From: Sorangium sp025924095
GTDB lineage: Bacteria; Myxococcota_A; Polyangia; Polyangiales; Polyangiaceae
Assembly: GCF_051521505.1 (NCBI RefSeq)
Contig: NZ_CP150356.1
Coordinates: 3,782,001 to 3,846,000, forward strand
DNA length: 64,000 nucleotides
Direction: 5' to 3'
A program made the position numbers and the translations under genes. The notes beneath the pieces are model-generated. The model saw only the letters and a list, made by a program, of their open reading frames with translations. It was not told where the DNA came from and ran no database searches. Shown here one piece after another: positions 55,163 through 64,000 of the stretch (the first letter of the stretch is position 1; every line of letters begins with the position of its first letter).

Positions 55163-58100
55163 CTAACCGTGGCACGCGCGCACGAACCCGCAGCGCAGCC
55201 TGCGGCACGCTTCGACCGGGATCCCGTCGAAGCGACCCTCGGCCCTCGCCTCGGAGAAGCGCTCGGCGAGCCGGGCGAGCTCGCGCTCGAACCGCGCGTG
55301 CTCCTCGTCGGCGATCGAGCCCACGGGGCCCGAGGCCTTGAGCCACACGGGCTCCACCTCGGCGCCGACGAACAGCACACCCGCGCGGATCGGGCGGTCC
55401 GGATGGCGCCTCCGCAACGCGAGCGCGTAGGCTCGCAGGCGGAGCTCGTAGGGCGCGAGATCCGCCCGAGGTCGCGCGCGCTTGTACTCGATGACATCGA
55501 CGAGCCCGCTCGGATGCAGCACCACCAGATCGAGCGCGAGCGCCAGCGCGAGCCTCGCCCCGCGCCGCTCTCCGGCGCTCTGGGGGTCGATATCGAGCAC
55601 GAGCGCCTCCTCCCGGAGGAGCGCGGCCTCCTCGCCGCGCACCTCCCGCGCATAGGGCCCCCCCAGGAAGCGGGCGATGCCCTCGGCGACGCGCGGCGTG
55701 TCCGGGCCATGGGGCGCGAGCCCCTCGAAGGCGAGCCGCGCGACGACGGCCGCGGCCTCGGTCGGTTCACCCCAGCGCGCGCGCGGCCAGCGCTGGAGCA
55801 CGCGGTGCGCGGCGCGGCCAGGAGGGCGAGGGTCGGCGCCGTCGTCGAGCTCGACACGCTCCTCGCCCGGCAGCTCAGGCGGGCCCTCGACGTCGAACAG
55901 GCCGAGCTGACCCTCGCCCGGGGGCTCGCTGATCCCGAGGAGGTGCCTCAGTCGGAAGCGGCGCGAGCACGCCTGGAACGTCGCGAGCGACGCGGTCGCG
56001 ATCCGCACGGTCTGCGCGCGCGCAGGCTCCGTCGCCGGCGCCGCCCGGGGGAGCGGCGCGGCGCGCGCGTAAGCGTCGGTGCCAGGGGCCGGCGGCCTGG
56101 CCTCCGCGAGCAACGCGCGGGCCTCGAGCGTCGCGCCGATCGTGCCGGCGAGCGGCGCGGGATCCTCGGCGTTCGCCGTCCCCTTCAGCGTGAGCCACGC
56201 CGAGCCGCTGCGCGGCTTGACCGCGGCGCCGACGAGCACGAGCTCGCGGCGGGCGCGGGTGATCGCGACGTACGTGAGCCGCTGCCGCTCGGCCCGCTCC
56301 CGCGCCCGCACCTCGGCGCGCGCCGCCTGGAGCGCGGGCGTGCTGAGGGGCAACGACGGCCCGTGCGCCGACCCCTCGACGTCGTGGAGCGAGCCGAGCC
56401 GCGACGGCCGGTCGACGCGCCGCGCGTGGTGGCGCACGAGCAGGGCGGCAGGGACGTCCCCCGCGGCGGGGATGTAGCTCAGGCCGGGCTGATCCGCGCG
56501 GGGCTCCGCGTTGAGGTCCAGGAGCACCACGGCCGGGAAATCGAGCCCCTTGCTGGCGTGGATCGTCGTGAGCCGCACGGCGTCGTCCTCGGGGGAGAAG
56601 ACGGCGGCCTCCGGCTCGTCCGCCTCGTCGCGGATCCGGCGCTCCAGCCAGCGGGCGAAGCTCGCGAGCGAGCCCCCTCGCCGGCGGGCGATGGAGATCA
56701 GCCGATCGACGTTGCCGAGCCGGGCCTGGGCGCGGGGGAGCGCGGCGAGGACGCGGTCGAGATCGAACGCGGAGACCGCGGCGCGGATCGCCTCGCCAGG
56801 CGTCGAGCGGAGCGCCGCGCGGCGCAGCCCGGCGAAGCGGGCGCGGAACGCCTCGAGGCGCTCGCGATCCGCCGCGGACAGCCGCGCGAGCGCGGGGAGG
56901 GGGCGCGCGTCGCCGGGGCCATCGTCCTCCGGCCAGGGCGCCCGGCCCCCCTGCGCCCCGGCGGCGCTCGTCCAGCGGCCGAGCAGCGGGACCGTGAGGC
57001 CGCGGCCAGGAGGCGCGAGGACCGCGAGCGCCGTGTCGGAGAGCGCCACCATCGGGCCGCGGAGGACCGTCGCGAGCGCCAGTCGATCGCGCGGGTCGAG
57101 CAGCAGGCGGAGGATCGCGGCCACGTCGCGCACCTCGGCCGCGTCGAAGAGCGCGCGACCCGCCACCACGTACGGGATCTCGAGGCGCGCGAGGGCGAGC
57201 TCGACGAGCGGGATCGTGCTCCGGCGCCGGGCGAGCACGGCGACGTCGCGGAAGCGCAGGTCGCCGCCCGCTGGCTCGGCCGCGCCCGCGCCGCGGACGC
57301 GCCGCGCGATGTATGCGGCCGCGATCAGCGCCTCGCGCAGCTGCCCCCGCGCGTCGCGGACGAGCGCGTCGACCCCGTCCGCGGCGCTGCCGTCATCGTC
57401 GATGAGCGCGACCTCCGTCGGGCCCTGCGCGGCCCCGCCCGGCGCCGCGACGAGGTGCTCCGCCGCGCTGTAGGCGATCTCGAACTCGCGCGGCGCGCCC
57501 GGGCTGCCGCCGCGCGCCTCGGGGGCGCGATCCTGGGCGAAATCGCGCGCCGAGAACGCGTTGATGAACGCGAGCAGCTCGGGCGTCGACCGGCGGCTCT
57601 CGCGGAGCGCGACGAAATCGGCGCTCGGCTCGGGCGACCACAGGGAAGGCGAGAGCTCGAGCGCGCGGCCCGCGGCGGCGCCCGCGAGCTCCGCGCAGAC
57701 GCGGCAGAAGATCGACACGTCGGCCCCGCGGAACCCGTAGATGGATTGCTTGCGATCGCCGACCAGAAACAGCCCATGGCCCCACAGGCCGGCCGCCGTC
57801 GGGGCGACGCCGGCCGGGCGCGCCCGGGCAGCGTCGTCCTGCTCGCGCAGGAGGTACACGAGATCGCGCTGCACAGCGCTCGTGTCCTGGAACTCGTCGA
57901 CGAGCAGCACGTCGACCGACCCGCGGACCGCGTCGGCGATCGCCGGATCGTCGCGCAGGCCGTCGCGGGCGGCGCGCAGGAGGTCCCCGAACCCGAGGCC
58001 GCCCTCGGTGCGGCGGATGGCCGAGAGCCGCTCGCGGATCTCCTCCAGCAGATCGACGATCCGCGCCTCGCGGCGCGACAGCGCCGGCGCCTCGCGGAGG

Positions 58101-59113
58101 AAGCCGAGCAGCTGCTGCGCCTTGTCGCGGTGGGTCTCGCCGGCCAGCGCCTCCCGGAAGGCGAGGAGCGCCTCGTCGGCCGGCGTGCACTTGCTCTTGT
58201 GCGGCTTGCGCTGCGTGAGCAGCTCGACAAGCGGGGCGCTCGCCGCGCTCGCGGGGAAGGGCGCGCCGCCCTCGCGGCCGAGCGCCGCAACGAGCGCCGC
58301 CGCCGGCTCGCGGAACGCCGCGCTGCCGAGCGCCGCGCTCTCGGCCGCGAGGCGGTGGAGCTCCAGCGCGAGCGCGCGGGCCTCGGCGGCGTGGTCGGAC
58401 AGCGAGAGCCGGCGCGGCGTGAGGCCGTCCTCGTCGAGCCGGTCGAGCAGCCGCGTGACCTCGCTCCGCGCGGACTCCACGCTGCCCGTCGCGGCGACGA
58501 GCGCGCGCGCGGCGTCGGCGCGCTCGCCCCCCTCGGCGAACGCGCGGCTCAGCGCCTCGTCGACCGCGAGATCGCTGAGCGCCTGCGCCTCCTCCTCGTC
58601 GAGGATCCGGGCGGAGGGCGAGAGCCCCATCGCGATCGCGTGCCGGTCCACGATCTGCTTGGCGACGCCGTGGAGCGTGTCGATGCGCCCCGCCGGGAGG
58701 CGGGCGAGCGCCTCCTCCGCGCGCTTGCGCAGCTCGGCCACGGGCAGCGCCGCGCCGCGCGGGGCGGCGACCGCCGCCTGCCGCGCGCGGAGGATGTCGG
58801 CGAAGGGGATGTCCGCCTCGCCGTCCCAGCGGGCGATCTCCCGGAGCGACCGCTCGACGCGGTGGGCGATCTCGCGCGCCGCCGCGCGCGAGAACGTCGT
58901 CGCGACGATGCGGTCCGGCGGCACCGGCGGCGCGGCGGACGCGGCGTCGGGCTGACCGAGGGAGGTGAGGCCCAGCGTGAGCAGCACGTAGAGCGCCGTG
59001 AGGCGGTGGGTCTTGCCGGTGCCGGCGCTCGCGGCGACCACGACGTTGCGGCGGAAGGCGTAGATGAGCGCGTCGCCCTCGGCGAGCTCCGCCCCGTGCG
59101 GCGCGGGGCTCAC
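55163..59113 (-). CDS. addA: AddA-like UvrD/RecB-family helicase-nuclease
   Basis: 1316-aa subunit of an AddAB-type double-strand-break resecting enzyme. SF1 helicase motifs: Walker A AASAGTGKTHRL (28-39), motif II VDEFQDTS, QSIYGFRGAD and TIHASKGLDFPAVVLLD. The C-terminal nuclease has DLVVLHPSGLVDVIEYKRA with the Asp and Glu-x-Lys of a PD-(D/E)XK site. Unusually for AddA, it also has Cys1049 (FQACSRRF) and a terminal Cys1303, Cys1308, Cys1314 cluster, resembling the iron-sulfur cluster seen in AddB. The GTG start overlaps the addB stop (GTGA). Partners process ends and load RecA. Confidence 0.92.
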   Translation of the reverse strand: MSPAPHGAELAEGDALIYAFRRNVVVAASAGTGKTHRLTALYVLLTLGLTSLGQPDAASAAPPVPPDRIVATTFSRAAAREIAHRVERSLREIARWDGEADIPFADILRARQAAVAAPRGAALPVAELRKRAEEALARLPAGRIDTLHGVAKQIVDRHAIAMGLSPSARILDEEEAQALSDLAVDEALSRAFAEGGERADAARALVAATGSVESARSEVTRLLDRLDEDGLTPRRLSLSDHAAEARALALELHRLAAESAALGSAAFREPAAALVAALGREGGAPFPASAASAPLVELLTQRKPHKSKCTPADEALLAFREALAGETHRDKAQQLLGFLREAPALSRREARIVDLLEEIRERLSAIRRTEGGLGFGDLLRAARDGLRDDPAIADAVRGSVDVLLVDEFQDTSAVQRDLVYLLREQDDAARARPAGVAPTAAGLWGHGLFLVGDRKQSIYGFRGADVSIFCRVCAELAGAAAGRALELSPSLWSPEPSADFVALRESRRSTPELLAFINAFSARDFAQDRAPEARGGSPGAPREFEIAYSAAEHLVAAPGGAAQGPTEVALIDDDGSAADGVDALVRDARGQLREALIAAAYIARRVRGAGAAEPAGGDLRFRDVAVLARRRSTIPLVELALARLEIPYVVAGRALFDAAEVRDVAAILRLLLDPRDRLALATVLRGPMVALSDTALAVLAPPGRGLTVPLLGRWTSAAGAQGGRAPWPEDDGPGDARPLPALARLSAADRERLEAFRARFAGLRRAALRSTPGEAIRAAVSAFDLDRVLAALPRAQARLGNVDRLISIARRRGGSLASFARWLERRIRDEADEPEAAVFSPEDDAVRLTTIHASKGLDFPAVVLLDLNAEPRADQPGLSYIPAAGDVPAALLVRHHARRVDRPSRLGSLHDVEGSAHGPSLPLSTPALQAARAEVRARERAERQRLTYVAITRARRELVLVGAAVKPRSGSAWLTLKGTANAEDPAPLAGTIGATLEARALLAEARPPAPGTDAYARAAPLPRAAPATEPARAQTVRIATASLATFQACSRRFRLRHLLGISEPPGEGQLGLFDVEGPPELPGEERVELDDGADPRPPGRAAHRVLQRWPRARWGEPTEAAAVVARLAFEGLAPHGPDTPRVAEGIARFLGGPYAREVRGEEAALLREEALVLDIDPQSAGERRGARLALALALDLVVLHPSGLVDVIEYKRARPRADLAPYELRLRAYALALRRRHPDRPIRAGVLFVGAEVEPVWLKASGPVGSIADEEHARFERELARLAERFSEARAEGRFDGIPVEACRRLRCGFVRACHG

Positions 59114-62100
59114 GCGACCTCCTCCGCCGCCTCGTCCATCGGCACGACCGCGGGGCGCCGGCACACATCGCGCGCGTCGCAGCGCGCGCACATCGTCGCC
59201 AGCGCCGGCCGCGGCGCGGCCTTGCCCTCCCAGAGCGCGACGACCGCCGCCCGCGCCGTGCGCGCGGCCTCCGCCCAGCCCTCGGCGAGCGCGCGCTGGT
59301 CCTCGGCCGTGCGCGGCCACAGCTCGATGAGCCCGCGCTGGCGCACGCCGATGTAGACGGCGCGCACCTCCTCGGCGCCCAGCGCGCGCGCTGCGATGGC
59401 GCTGTACAGCGGCAGCTGGAGCGCCCGCCGCCGCTCCTTGGCCTCGGGGAGCTTGCCGGTCTTGTAGTCGACGACCCGCACGACGCGCTGGTCGGTCGAC
59501 CGATCGATCCGGTCGATCTGGCCGTCGACCCACACGCTCGACGCGCCCGCCGTACCCTCGCCCTCGTCGTCCGACGGGGGGAGCTCCAGCGGCTGCCAGG
59601 GGGCCGGCTCACCCGCGCCGAAGCGCCGCTCGGCGAGGAAGAAGCGGAGCTCCGGCGACGACTCCTCCCCGTCGACAGCGCGGACCACGACCTCCAGCAC
59701 GTCGGCGATCGCCTTCTCGACCGCCTCGCGGCGGAGCGGGGCCATGGGCGCCGAGACGCCGAGCGCCGCCTCGGCCGCCGCGCGCGCGGCCGCGAGCTGC
59801 TCGGCCGGATCGCGGTCCGGGCCGAGCTCGCGCAGCGCCTCGAACGACGCCTGCAGGGCGCGGTGGATCAGCGTGCCGCGCTCCCGCGCGTCGGCCGACT
59901 CGGCGAGGTCCTCCGCGCGGCGCACGTGCAGCACGCGGCGGGCGAACCCCGCGAACGCGCAGCCCACCGCGCGCTCGATGTGGGTGACCGCGATCGGCCT
60001 GTCGGGGTGCGCCCCGCCGATCGCGGCCCGGAGCTGCGCGCCGAGCGCGGGATCCGCGTCGAGCAGGACGCGCCCCGTGTGGAGGTCGATCGGCGCCCGC
60101 GGATCCAGGAAGAAGTCCGCGCGGGCGCGCTCGATCCGGATCCGCTCCGCGATGTCCGCCGCCGGCCGCCCGCCGCCCGCGAGGGCGATGAGCTCCGCGT
60201 CGCGCGGCCCGAGCGTCGCCGCGTCCGGGGCGACGCGCGAGGCCGGCTCCGTCCGCTGGGGGGCGCCGGCCGCGACGGCCGCCGCGAAGAGCGGGTGCGG
60301 CTCGTTCGGCTCGCTGTCGTCCCCCCGCGTGAAGCAGAGGGCGACGCTCCTCGCGCCGGCGAGCGCCCAGCCGAGCTCCGCGCGCTGGGCCGCCTGGCGC
60401 TCGCGCCCCGACGCGGGGCGGCACGGCGCCGGCAGCCTCGCGCGGAGCGCCTCGCCGAGCAGCGTCTCGTCGGCGCCCGGGCTGCCGCCGTAGGCGCGCG
60501 CCTCGAGCCCGGTCACCACCACCATGTCGTGCTCGAGCGCCGTGACCCCGGCGGCGACGTCGACGCGCACGGCGCCGGCGCGGCCCGCGTCGCCGCGCGG
60601 CCCCGCGCCCTGCTCGCCGGCGGCCCGATCGAGCTCCGCGTAGACCTCCGCCGCGGACGCGGGGCGGTCCTCGCAGCCGAGCTCGTGCGCCGCCCGCGCG
60701 AGCGCCTCGGCCTGCTCGCGGATCGCGCGCGCGGCCCGCGCGCCCTGGCCCATCGCGCCCATCGCCTCGAGCGCGATCGCGCCGCCGCTCCGCCGCTCAC
60801 CGCGCAGCGCCGCGCGGAGCTCCTCGACGCCGGGCTCCCCGAAGCTCAGCTTGTCGAGGAGCGACAGGAAGCGCCGTACGATCTCGGGCCGCGTCGTCGC
60901 CTCGCCGATCCAGCGGGCGCTGGCGAGCAGCCGCTCGAGCGCGTGCGGCATCCACGCTTCATCGTCGTCGCCGTGCGCGTCGCCCACGCCGTGCAGCGCC
61001 GCCAGGCCGAGATCGAGCTCCGCCTCCTCGAGCAGCGCGTCCCGCCCGGCGGTCCGCGGCGGCCCCGCGCGACGGTCCGCGCGGCGGGCCGCCACGACCG
61101 AGATGAGGCTCTCGATGAGCAGCCGGCCCGTGCGATCCACCTCGACCGGCACGTCGCGCAGCCGGTGGGCGAGGTCGGCCGAGCGCTTCTCCGCCTCGGC
61201 GACGGAGGTGCGGTCCATCCAGGCGCCGGCGTGGACCCCGGGCGCGCGGAGGATCTCGATCGCCTGCTCGCGGCGGACCGGGCCCACGGCGAGGCGGAGG
61301 ATCGCGAGCGCGACGCGCCCGTCGGGGCAGCTCGCGGCGGCGCGGCCGCGCGGCTCCGAGAAGCGGACGCCCGCGTCGGCCAGCGCGGCCCGGAGCGGCT
61401 CGATCGCGGCGTCGTCGAGCGCGGGCACGACGACGGCGATCCGCTCGGGCGGCACCCCGCGGCCGAGCGCCGCGGCCACCTCGGCGGCGGCGGCGCGCGC
61501 CTCGCCCTCCGCGGTCCTCGCGCTGATCGCGGCGAGCGGCTCCGCCTCTCGGTCGGGCACCCACGCGATCTCCGGCGCATCGTCGAGCGAGGCCCAGCGC
61601 CGTTCCAGCGCGTCGGCCACGGGCGCCGCGCCGTCGCCCTGGAGCGCGGGCAGCTCGACGGTCACGCCCGCGCCGTCCCGCGCGCGGACGGCGGCGTGGA
61701 GCGCCTCGATCCAGGCGAGATCGTCGGGCTCCCAGGCGACGGCGCCGCGGATCGTGACCTTGCGCGGGAGCGGCAGCGCGCTGGCCGCGCCGGCCGCGCG
61801 GAGCGCCCGCGCGAGCAGGAACCCTGCGCTGCGCGGGTCCACGAGGTGCGCCGCCTGCAGGGCAGCGTCCGCTCGATCGAGGACCTCGGCGACGGCGAGC
61901 GCATAGGCGGTGCCGAGCGCCCGCAGATCCGCCGGGGAGGTCCCGGCGCGCCGGAAGCTCCCGAGGGCGCGGTCCAGGGCGTGCGCGAGCGCGACGCGCG
62001 CGGCGGGCTCGGCCGGCTGCCGGAGCCGAGCCGGCGGCAGCGCGTCGAGGGCGAGCCGCGTGGCGAGGCGGGTCGCCTGCGGGCTCGCCATGGCGACGTC

Positions 62101-62256
62101 CGGCGCGAGCACGGCGAGCGCCTCGGAGACGAAGCTCCACCGTGAACGGACTTCCTGATCCGCGGCGCGCGGGTCGCGCAGGTCGAGCGCTGCGAGCTCG
62201 CGCTCGACGTGTCGCTCGGTCGGGACGATGAGGAGGGATGTCCTGATCACCACCAC
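59110..62256 (-). CDS. addB: AddB-like PD-(D/E)XK exonuclease subunit
   Basis: About 1048-aa subunit, upstream partner of addA. The N-terminal helicase-like region is degenerate and I see no Walker A; it starts RTSLLIVPTERHVEREL. The C-terminal nuclease shows GQIDRID and VVDYKTGKL, the active-site Asp and Asp-x-Lys, plus the four Cys of a 4Fe-4S cluster: one in RAVGCAFAGF and MCARCDARDVC (CX2CX5C) near the end. The start is uncertain: GTG 62256 is the first of three consecutive GTGs before the conserved part; a GTG at 62298 is also open. It overlaps addA by 4 bases. Confidence 0.9.
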   Translation of the reverse strand: MVVIRTSLLIVPTERHVERELAALDLRDPRAADQEVRSRWSFVSEALAVLAPDVAMASPQATRLATRLALDALPPARLRQPAEPAARVALAHALDRALGSFRRAGTSPADLRALGTAYALAVAEVLDRADAALQAAHLVDPRSAGFLLARALRAAGAASALPLPRKVTIRGAVAWEPDDLAWIEALHAAVRARDGAGVTVELPALQGDGAAPVADALERRWASLDDAPEIAWVPDREAEPLAAISARTAEGEARAAAAEVAAALGRGVPPERIAVVVPALDDAAIEPLRAALADAGVRFSEPRGRAAASCPDGRVALAILRLAVGPVRREQAIEILRAPGVHAGAWMDRTSVAEAEKRSADLAHRLRDVPVEVDRTGRLLIESLISVVAARRADRRAGPPRTAGRDALLEEAELDLGLAALHGVGDAHGDDDEAWMPHALERLLASARWIGEATTRPEIVRRFLSLLDKLSFGEPGVEELRAALRGERRSGGAIALEAMGAMGQGARAARAIREQAEALARAAHELGCEDRPASAAEVYAELDRAAGEQGAGPRGDAGRAGAVRVDVAAGVTALEHDMVVVTGLEARAYGGSPGADETLLGEALRARLPAPCRPASGRERQAAQRAELGWALAGARSVALCFTRGDDSEPNEPHPLFAAAVAAGAPQRTEPASRVAPDAATLGPRDAELIALAGGGRPAADIAERIRIERARADFFLDPRAPIDLHTGRVLLDADPALGAQLRAAIGGAHPDRPIAVTHIERAVGCAFAGFARRVLHVRRAEDLAESADARERGTLIHRALQASFEALRELGPDRDPAEQLAAARAAAEAALGVSAPMAPLRREAVEKAIADVLEVVVRAVDGEESSPELRFFLAERRFGAGEPAPWQPLELPPSDDEGEGTAGASSVWVDGQIDRIDRSTDQRVVRVVDYKTGKLPEAKERRRALQLPLYSAIAARALGAEEVRAVYIGVRQRGLIELWPRTAEDQRALAEGWAEAARTARAAVVALWEGKAAPRPALATMCARCDARDVCRRPAVVPMDEAAEEVA

Positions 62257-62725
62257 GAGACGGCCAGCTGCCGCTCCTGGGAAGCGCAGGCGCCCCACGC
62301 GGCAGGATGCTGGGCGGGCGCCGGCGCGCGTGGATGCTCGTCCGGCAAGGGATACCTCACCGCACAGGCTTTACTTCATGCATCCGTCCCCTCGCAACCT
62401 CCGCCGGGCGCATGGCTTGTTGAAAAACTCCCGCAGAATGTGGGAATTCTTGTGGGAAGATCGGAAAGCGTGTTGAAAAGCCTGTTGAGAACCACGGACG
62501 GTCCGGGCAGCGATCCTCTGTAGGCCTGCGGAATTGCAAGCAACCGGGCGCGCCGTGGCACGCCCGGGGCGCTCCTCGGTTATCAACAGGCTCGGCGGTG
62601 CGCGGCGGCGTGTCGGCGGCGGCGGGGCTTCACGACGGGAGTCATGAGCCGCCTCGACGGCGGCAGGGGGGAAGGCGGGTGGCCTGGGCGCTCTGTCGGC
62701 AGATGCCCAGTCAGCGGAAGGGGGG
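62257..62725. other. Gene-free gap upstream of addB with DnaA-box-like repeats
   Basis: 469 bp between addB and the SRPBCC gene. Short frames exist on both strands but lack coding character. The part from 62410 to 62590 is lower in GC and holds repeated TGTTGANAA and TGTGGGAA motifs. The addAB promoter probably lies here. Confidence 0.6.
62418..62588. repeat. Cluster of TGTTGANAA/TGTGGGAA motifs, DnaA-box-like
   Basis: TGTTGAAAA at 62418-62426 and 62471-62479, TGTTGAGAA at 62483-62491 and the inverse TTATCAACA at 62580-62588 match the DnaA box TTATCCACA (read on the minus strand for the first three) at 7-8 of 9 positions. TGTGGGAAT (62439-62447) and TGTGGGAAG (62451-62459) match at 6. Six motifs lie within 171 bp of gene-free DNA. 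Binding is not shown. Confidence 0.4.
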
Positions 62726-63562
62726 CTACCGGCGCGCCATGTCCTTCTGGCGGCGCACGCTGTCGCCATCGGCCGGCGGCCGGTCGGACATGGACTCTGG
62801 CGGCGGGGCGGGAGTCGCCGGCGTGCGGCTCTGTTCGCCGGCTTGCGTGACCGGGGCGGAGCCGCTCGGGGCGGTCGCGGTCGCGCTCGCGGCGGCGCCG
62901 GGCGAGGCGCCGGGGGCGGCGGCGGCCGTGGTGCTCGCCTGCGCGCTGGCGGGCGCCGCGGCCTGCGCGCGAGTCCGCACCGCTGTCACCGCCTTGTCGG
63001 CCGCCCTGGCGAGCTGCGTGGTGACGACCGAGGCCGGGAAGGGGAGCTTCGGGTCGACGAAGAGCTCGAGCTTCACGATGGTGTGGTGCTCATCGACGGC
63101 GCGGAGCCGCCACCGGGCACGGAAATCGGAGACGTTGCCGCGCTTGTAGCGCCCGGAGATCACCTCGTCGGCGCCGTCCTTCGTGGGCGGCGACATGTCG
63201 GCGACGGTCCAGATGTGCGCGGCGCCGTTCAGGATTGGCACCTGGAGATAGACCTCGCTCGTGCCTTTGCGCTTCGCGAGCACGCGGCTCTGGTCAAAGG
63301 AGCTGATGAAGGTCTTGTAGCTGCCGTAGGAGGTGACGAGCTTCCGGACGGCCGGCAGGGGCGCTTTGACGAGGATCGCTGCGCCCCCTGTGTCGATCGC
63401 GGAGGCCGGCCCGGTGGTCTTCAGGGTGTACCGGAGCGCCTTGCCGAGCGACGCGAGCTTCTCCGACTCGGCGTCGGCGGCGCGGGCCATGCGTGGCGAG
63501 AGCGAGAGGGCGAGGACGGCGAGCGAGAAGGCGATCAGGGACAGGGACCACAGCTTCTTCAT
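62726..63562 (-). CDS. Exported SRPBCC-domain protein
   Basis: 278-aa periplasmic protein. Signal peptide (MKKLWSLSLIAFSLAVLALS...) ends near residue 28 (MARAAD). Residues ~30-185 form a START/Bet v 1-like (SRPBCC) domain: AILVKAPLPAVRKLVTSYGS, SRVLAKRKGTSEVYLQVPI and FRARWRLRAVDEHHTIVKLE. This fold binds hydrophobic ligands in a groove. The last ~85 residues are Ala/Pro/Ser-rich and probably disordered. AGGAG lies 6 nt before ATG 63562. It follows the bactofilin gene on the same strand (170-bp gap). Ligand unknown. Confidence 0.85.
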   Translation of the reverse strand: MKKLWSLSLIAFSLAVLALSLSPRMARAADAESEKLASLGKALRYTLKTTGPASAIDTGGAAILVKAPLPAVRKLVTSYGSYKTFISSFDQSRVLAKRKGTSEVYLQVPILNGAAHIWTVADMSPPTKDGADEVISGRYKRGNVSDFRARWRLRAVDEHHTIVKLELFVDPKLPFPASVVTTQLARAADKAVTAVRTRAQAAAPASAQASTTAAAAPGASPGAAASATATAPSGSAPVTQAGEQSRTPATPAPPPESMSDRPPADGDSVRRQKDMARR

Positions 63563-63732
63563 GGACTCTCCTGTGCGAGCAGCGTCCGTCGGTGTGTGGG
63601 CTGCCGGCCACGTCGTGGGCGTGCGCCTCGGGCGGGCGAGAGCGCAGCCGCTCACTACATGTACCTCGCTGAGCGGGCAGCCGCACCCCTGCACGTTACA
63701 GAAATTGTGGGATCTTCGACGGAGGTCGGAAT

Positions 63733-64000
63733 TCAGCGGTCGGCGTCGGAGCGCTTCGCGGCCGCGCCGCGCTGCGCGGTGCCGCCGCCGTCCTCGGCGG
63801 CCCTCGCAGCTTGTCCGATGGCGTCGGCGTCGGGCTCGGAGGACGCCGCGGGCGGCCGCACAGGCCGCTCGCCAGGCTCTTCCTCGAGAGGCGCCATCTT
63901 GCAGGAGCCGTCGAACTGCACGCCGCGATCGATGAAGATGGCGGGCGCGTGCAGCGCGCCGGTCACCTTGGACGGCGCGTAGAGCTCGATCGCATCGCGG
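63733..64000 (-). CDS. Bactofilin C-terminal part (5' truncated at window edge)
   Basis: The frame is open through the right edge; about 88 codons are visible. The part RDAIELYAPSKVTGALHAP followed by AIFIDRGVQFDGSCKM matches the last turns of the bactofilin (DUF583) beta-helix, a polymer-forming cytoskeletal protein. The Ser-, Pro- and Ala-rich tail (APLEEEPGERPVRPP...) is the usual disordered C terminus. Myxobacterial bactofilins shape the cell and position chromosome machinery. The start lies outside the window. Confidence 0.85.
   Translation of the reverse strand, partial: RDAIELYAPSKVTGALHAPAIFIDRGVQFDGSCKMAPLEEEPGERPVRPPAASSEPDADAIGQAARAAEDGGGTAQRGAAAKRSDADR

Noticed and set aside
55169..59356. 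1395-codon plus-strand frame opposite addA
   Set aside because: It is Arg-rich without motifs, opposite clear helicase and nuclease motifs.
62410..62590. Chromosome origin (oriC)
   Set aside because: The boxes are imperfect and no replication-initiation genes are adjacent; kept only as a motif cluster.
62371..62769. 132-codon minus-strand frame upstream of addB
   Set aside because: It overlaps the next gene's end, has mixed composition and matches nothing; the DNA repeats explain its atypical codons.

Overview
This window looks like chromosomal DNA of a very high-GC myxobacterium, probably of the Sorangium/Polyangium type. The evidence is the third-position GC bias, several GTG starts, abundant Ser/Thr protein kinases, Gly-rich and PEGA/TPR surface proteins, and MYXO-CTERM-type tails (Cys-containing motif, hydrophobic segment, Arg cluster) on at least three proteins. 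No tRNA, rRNA, CRISPR array, prophage or intact insertion sequence was recognised. The assignment to a genus is inference; the families are read from the translated sequence.

Layout. 0-4.7 kb: 3' part of a secreted metallopeptidase-like protein, a Ser/Thr kinase, a 2TM-domain protein, an internally deleted glutathione S-transferase remnant and a Uma2-type nuclease. 4.9-15.8 kb: a full-length Lhr-type helicase, a beta-propeller lipoprotein and a two-gene RND efflux pump. 15.8-21.9 kb: DUF423 membrane protein, an EpmA-like lysyltransferase translationally coupled to an unknown protein, a secreted gluzincin protease and an HSL-type esterase. 21.9-28.2 kb (minus strand): hisA, a TPR-AIM24 fusion, pgsA and a Gly-rich lipoprotein, preceded by a kinase paired with a TPR membrane protein. 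28.4-29.8 kb: a compact two-gene unit, a SIR2-domain protein plus a HAM1/RdgB-like protein whose catalytic residues are altered. This is the best candidate for an undescribed, possibly defensive, system. 30-39.2 kb: aldo/keto reductase, MtnX-like phosphatase, an 840-bp repeat-containing gap, a penicillin-acylase-type lipoprotein, a PP2C phosphatase, a Cof-type phosphatase, a flavin-binding stress protein and a soluble histidine kinase. 39.2-40.5 kb: hisB-hisH. 40.8-51.7 kb: a kinase-PEGA-lipoprotein operon and a second, duplicated PEGA-lipoprotein pair, flanking two thrombospondin-type-3/OmpA surface proteins. 51.8-64 kb: lipoprotein, Lon protease, AddA/AddB recombination nuclease-helicase, an SRPBCC periplasmic protein and the 3' end of a bactofilin gene.

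How the genes fit together. Signalling is dense: three Hanks-type kinases, one PP2C phosphatase and one histidine kinase. Two of the kinases lie directly beside TPR/PEGA-like membrane proteins, suggesting a recurrent kinase-to-envelope module. Housekeeping functions (lhr, lon, addAB, pgsA, his genes) are interspersed. Most convergent gaps hold GC-rich perfect hairpins without a U tract, and several divergent gaps hold inverted or direct repeats that could be operators.
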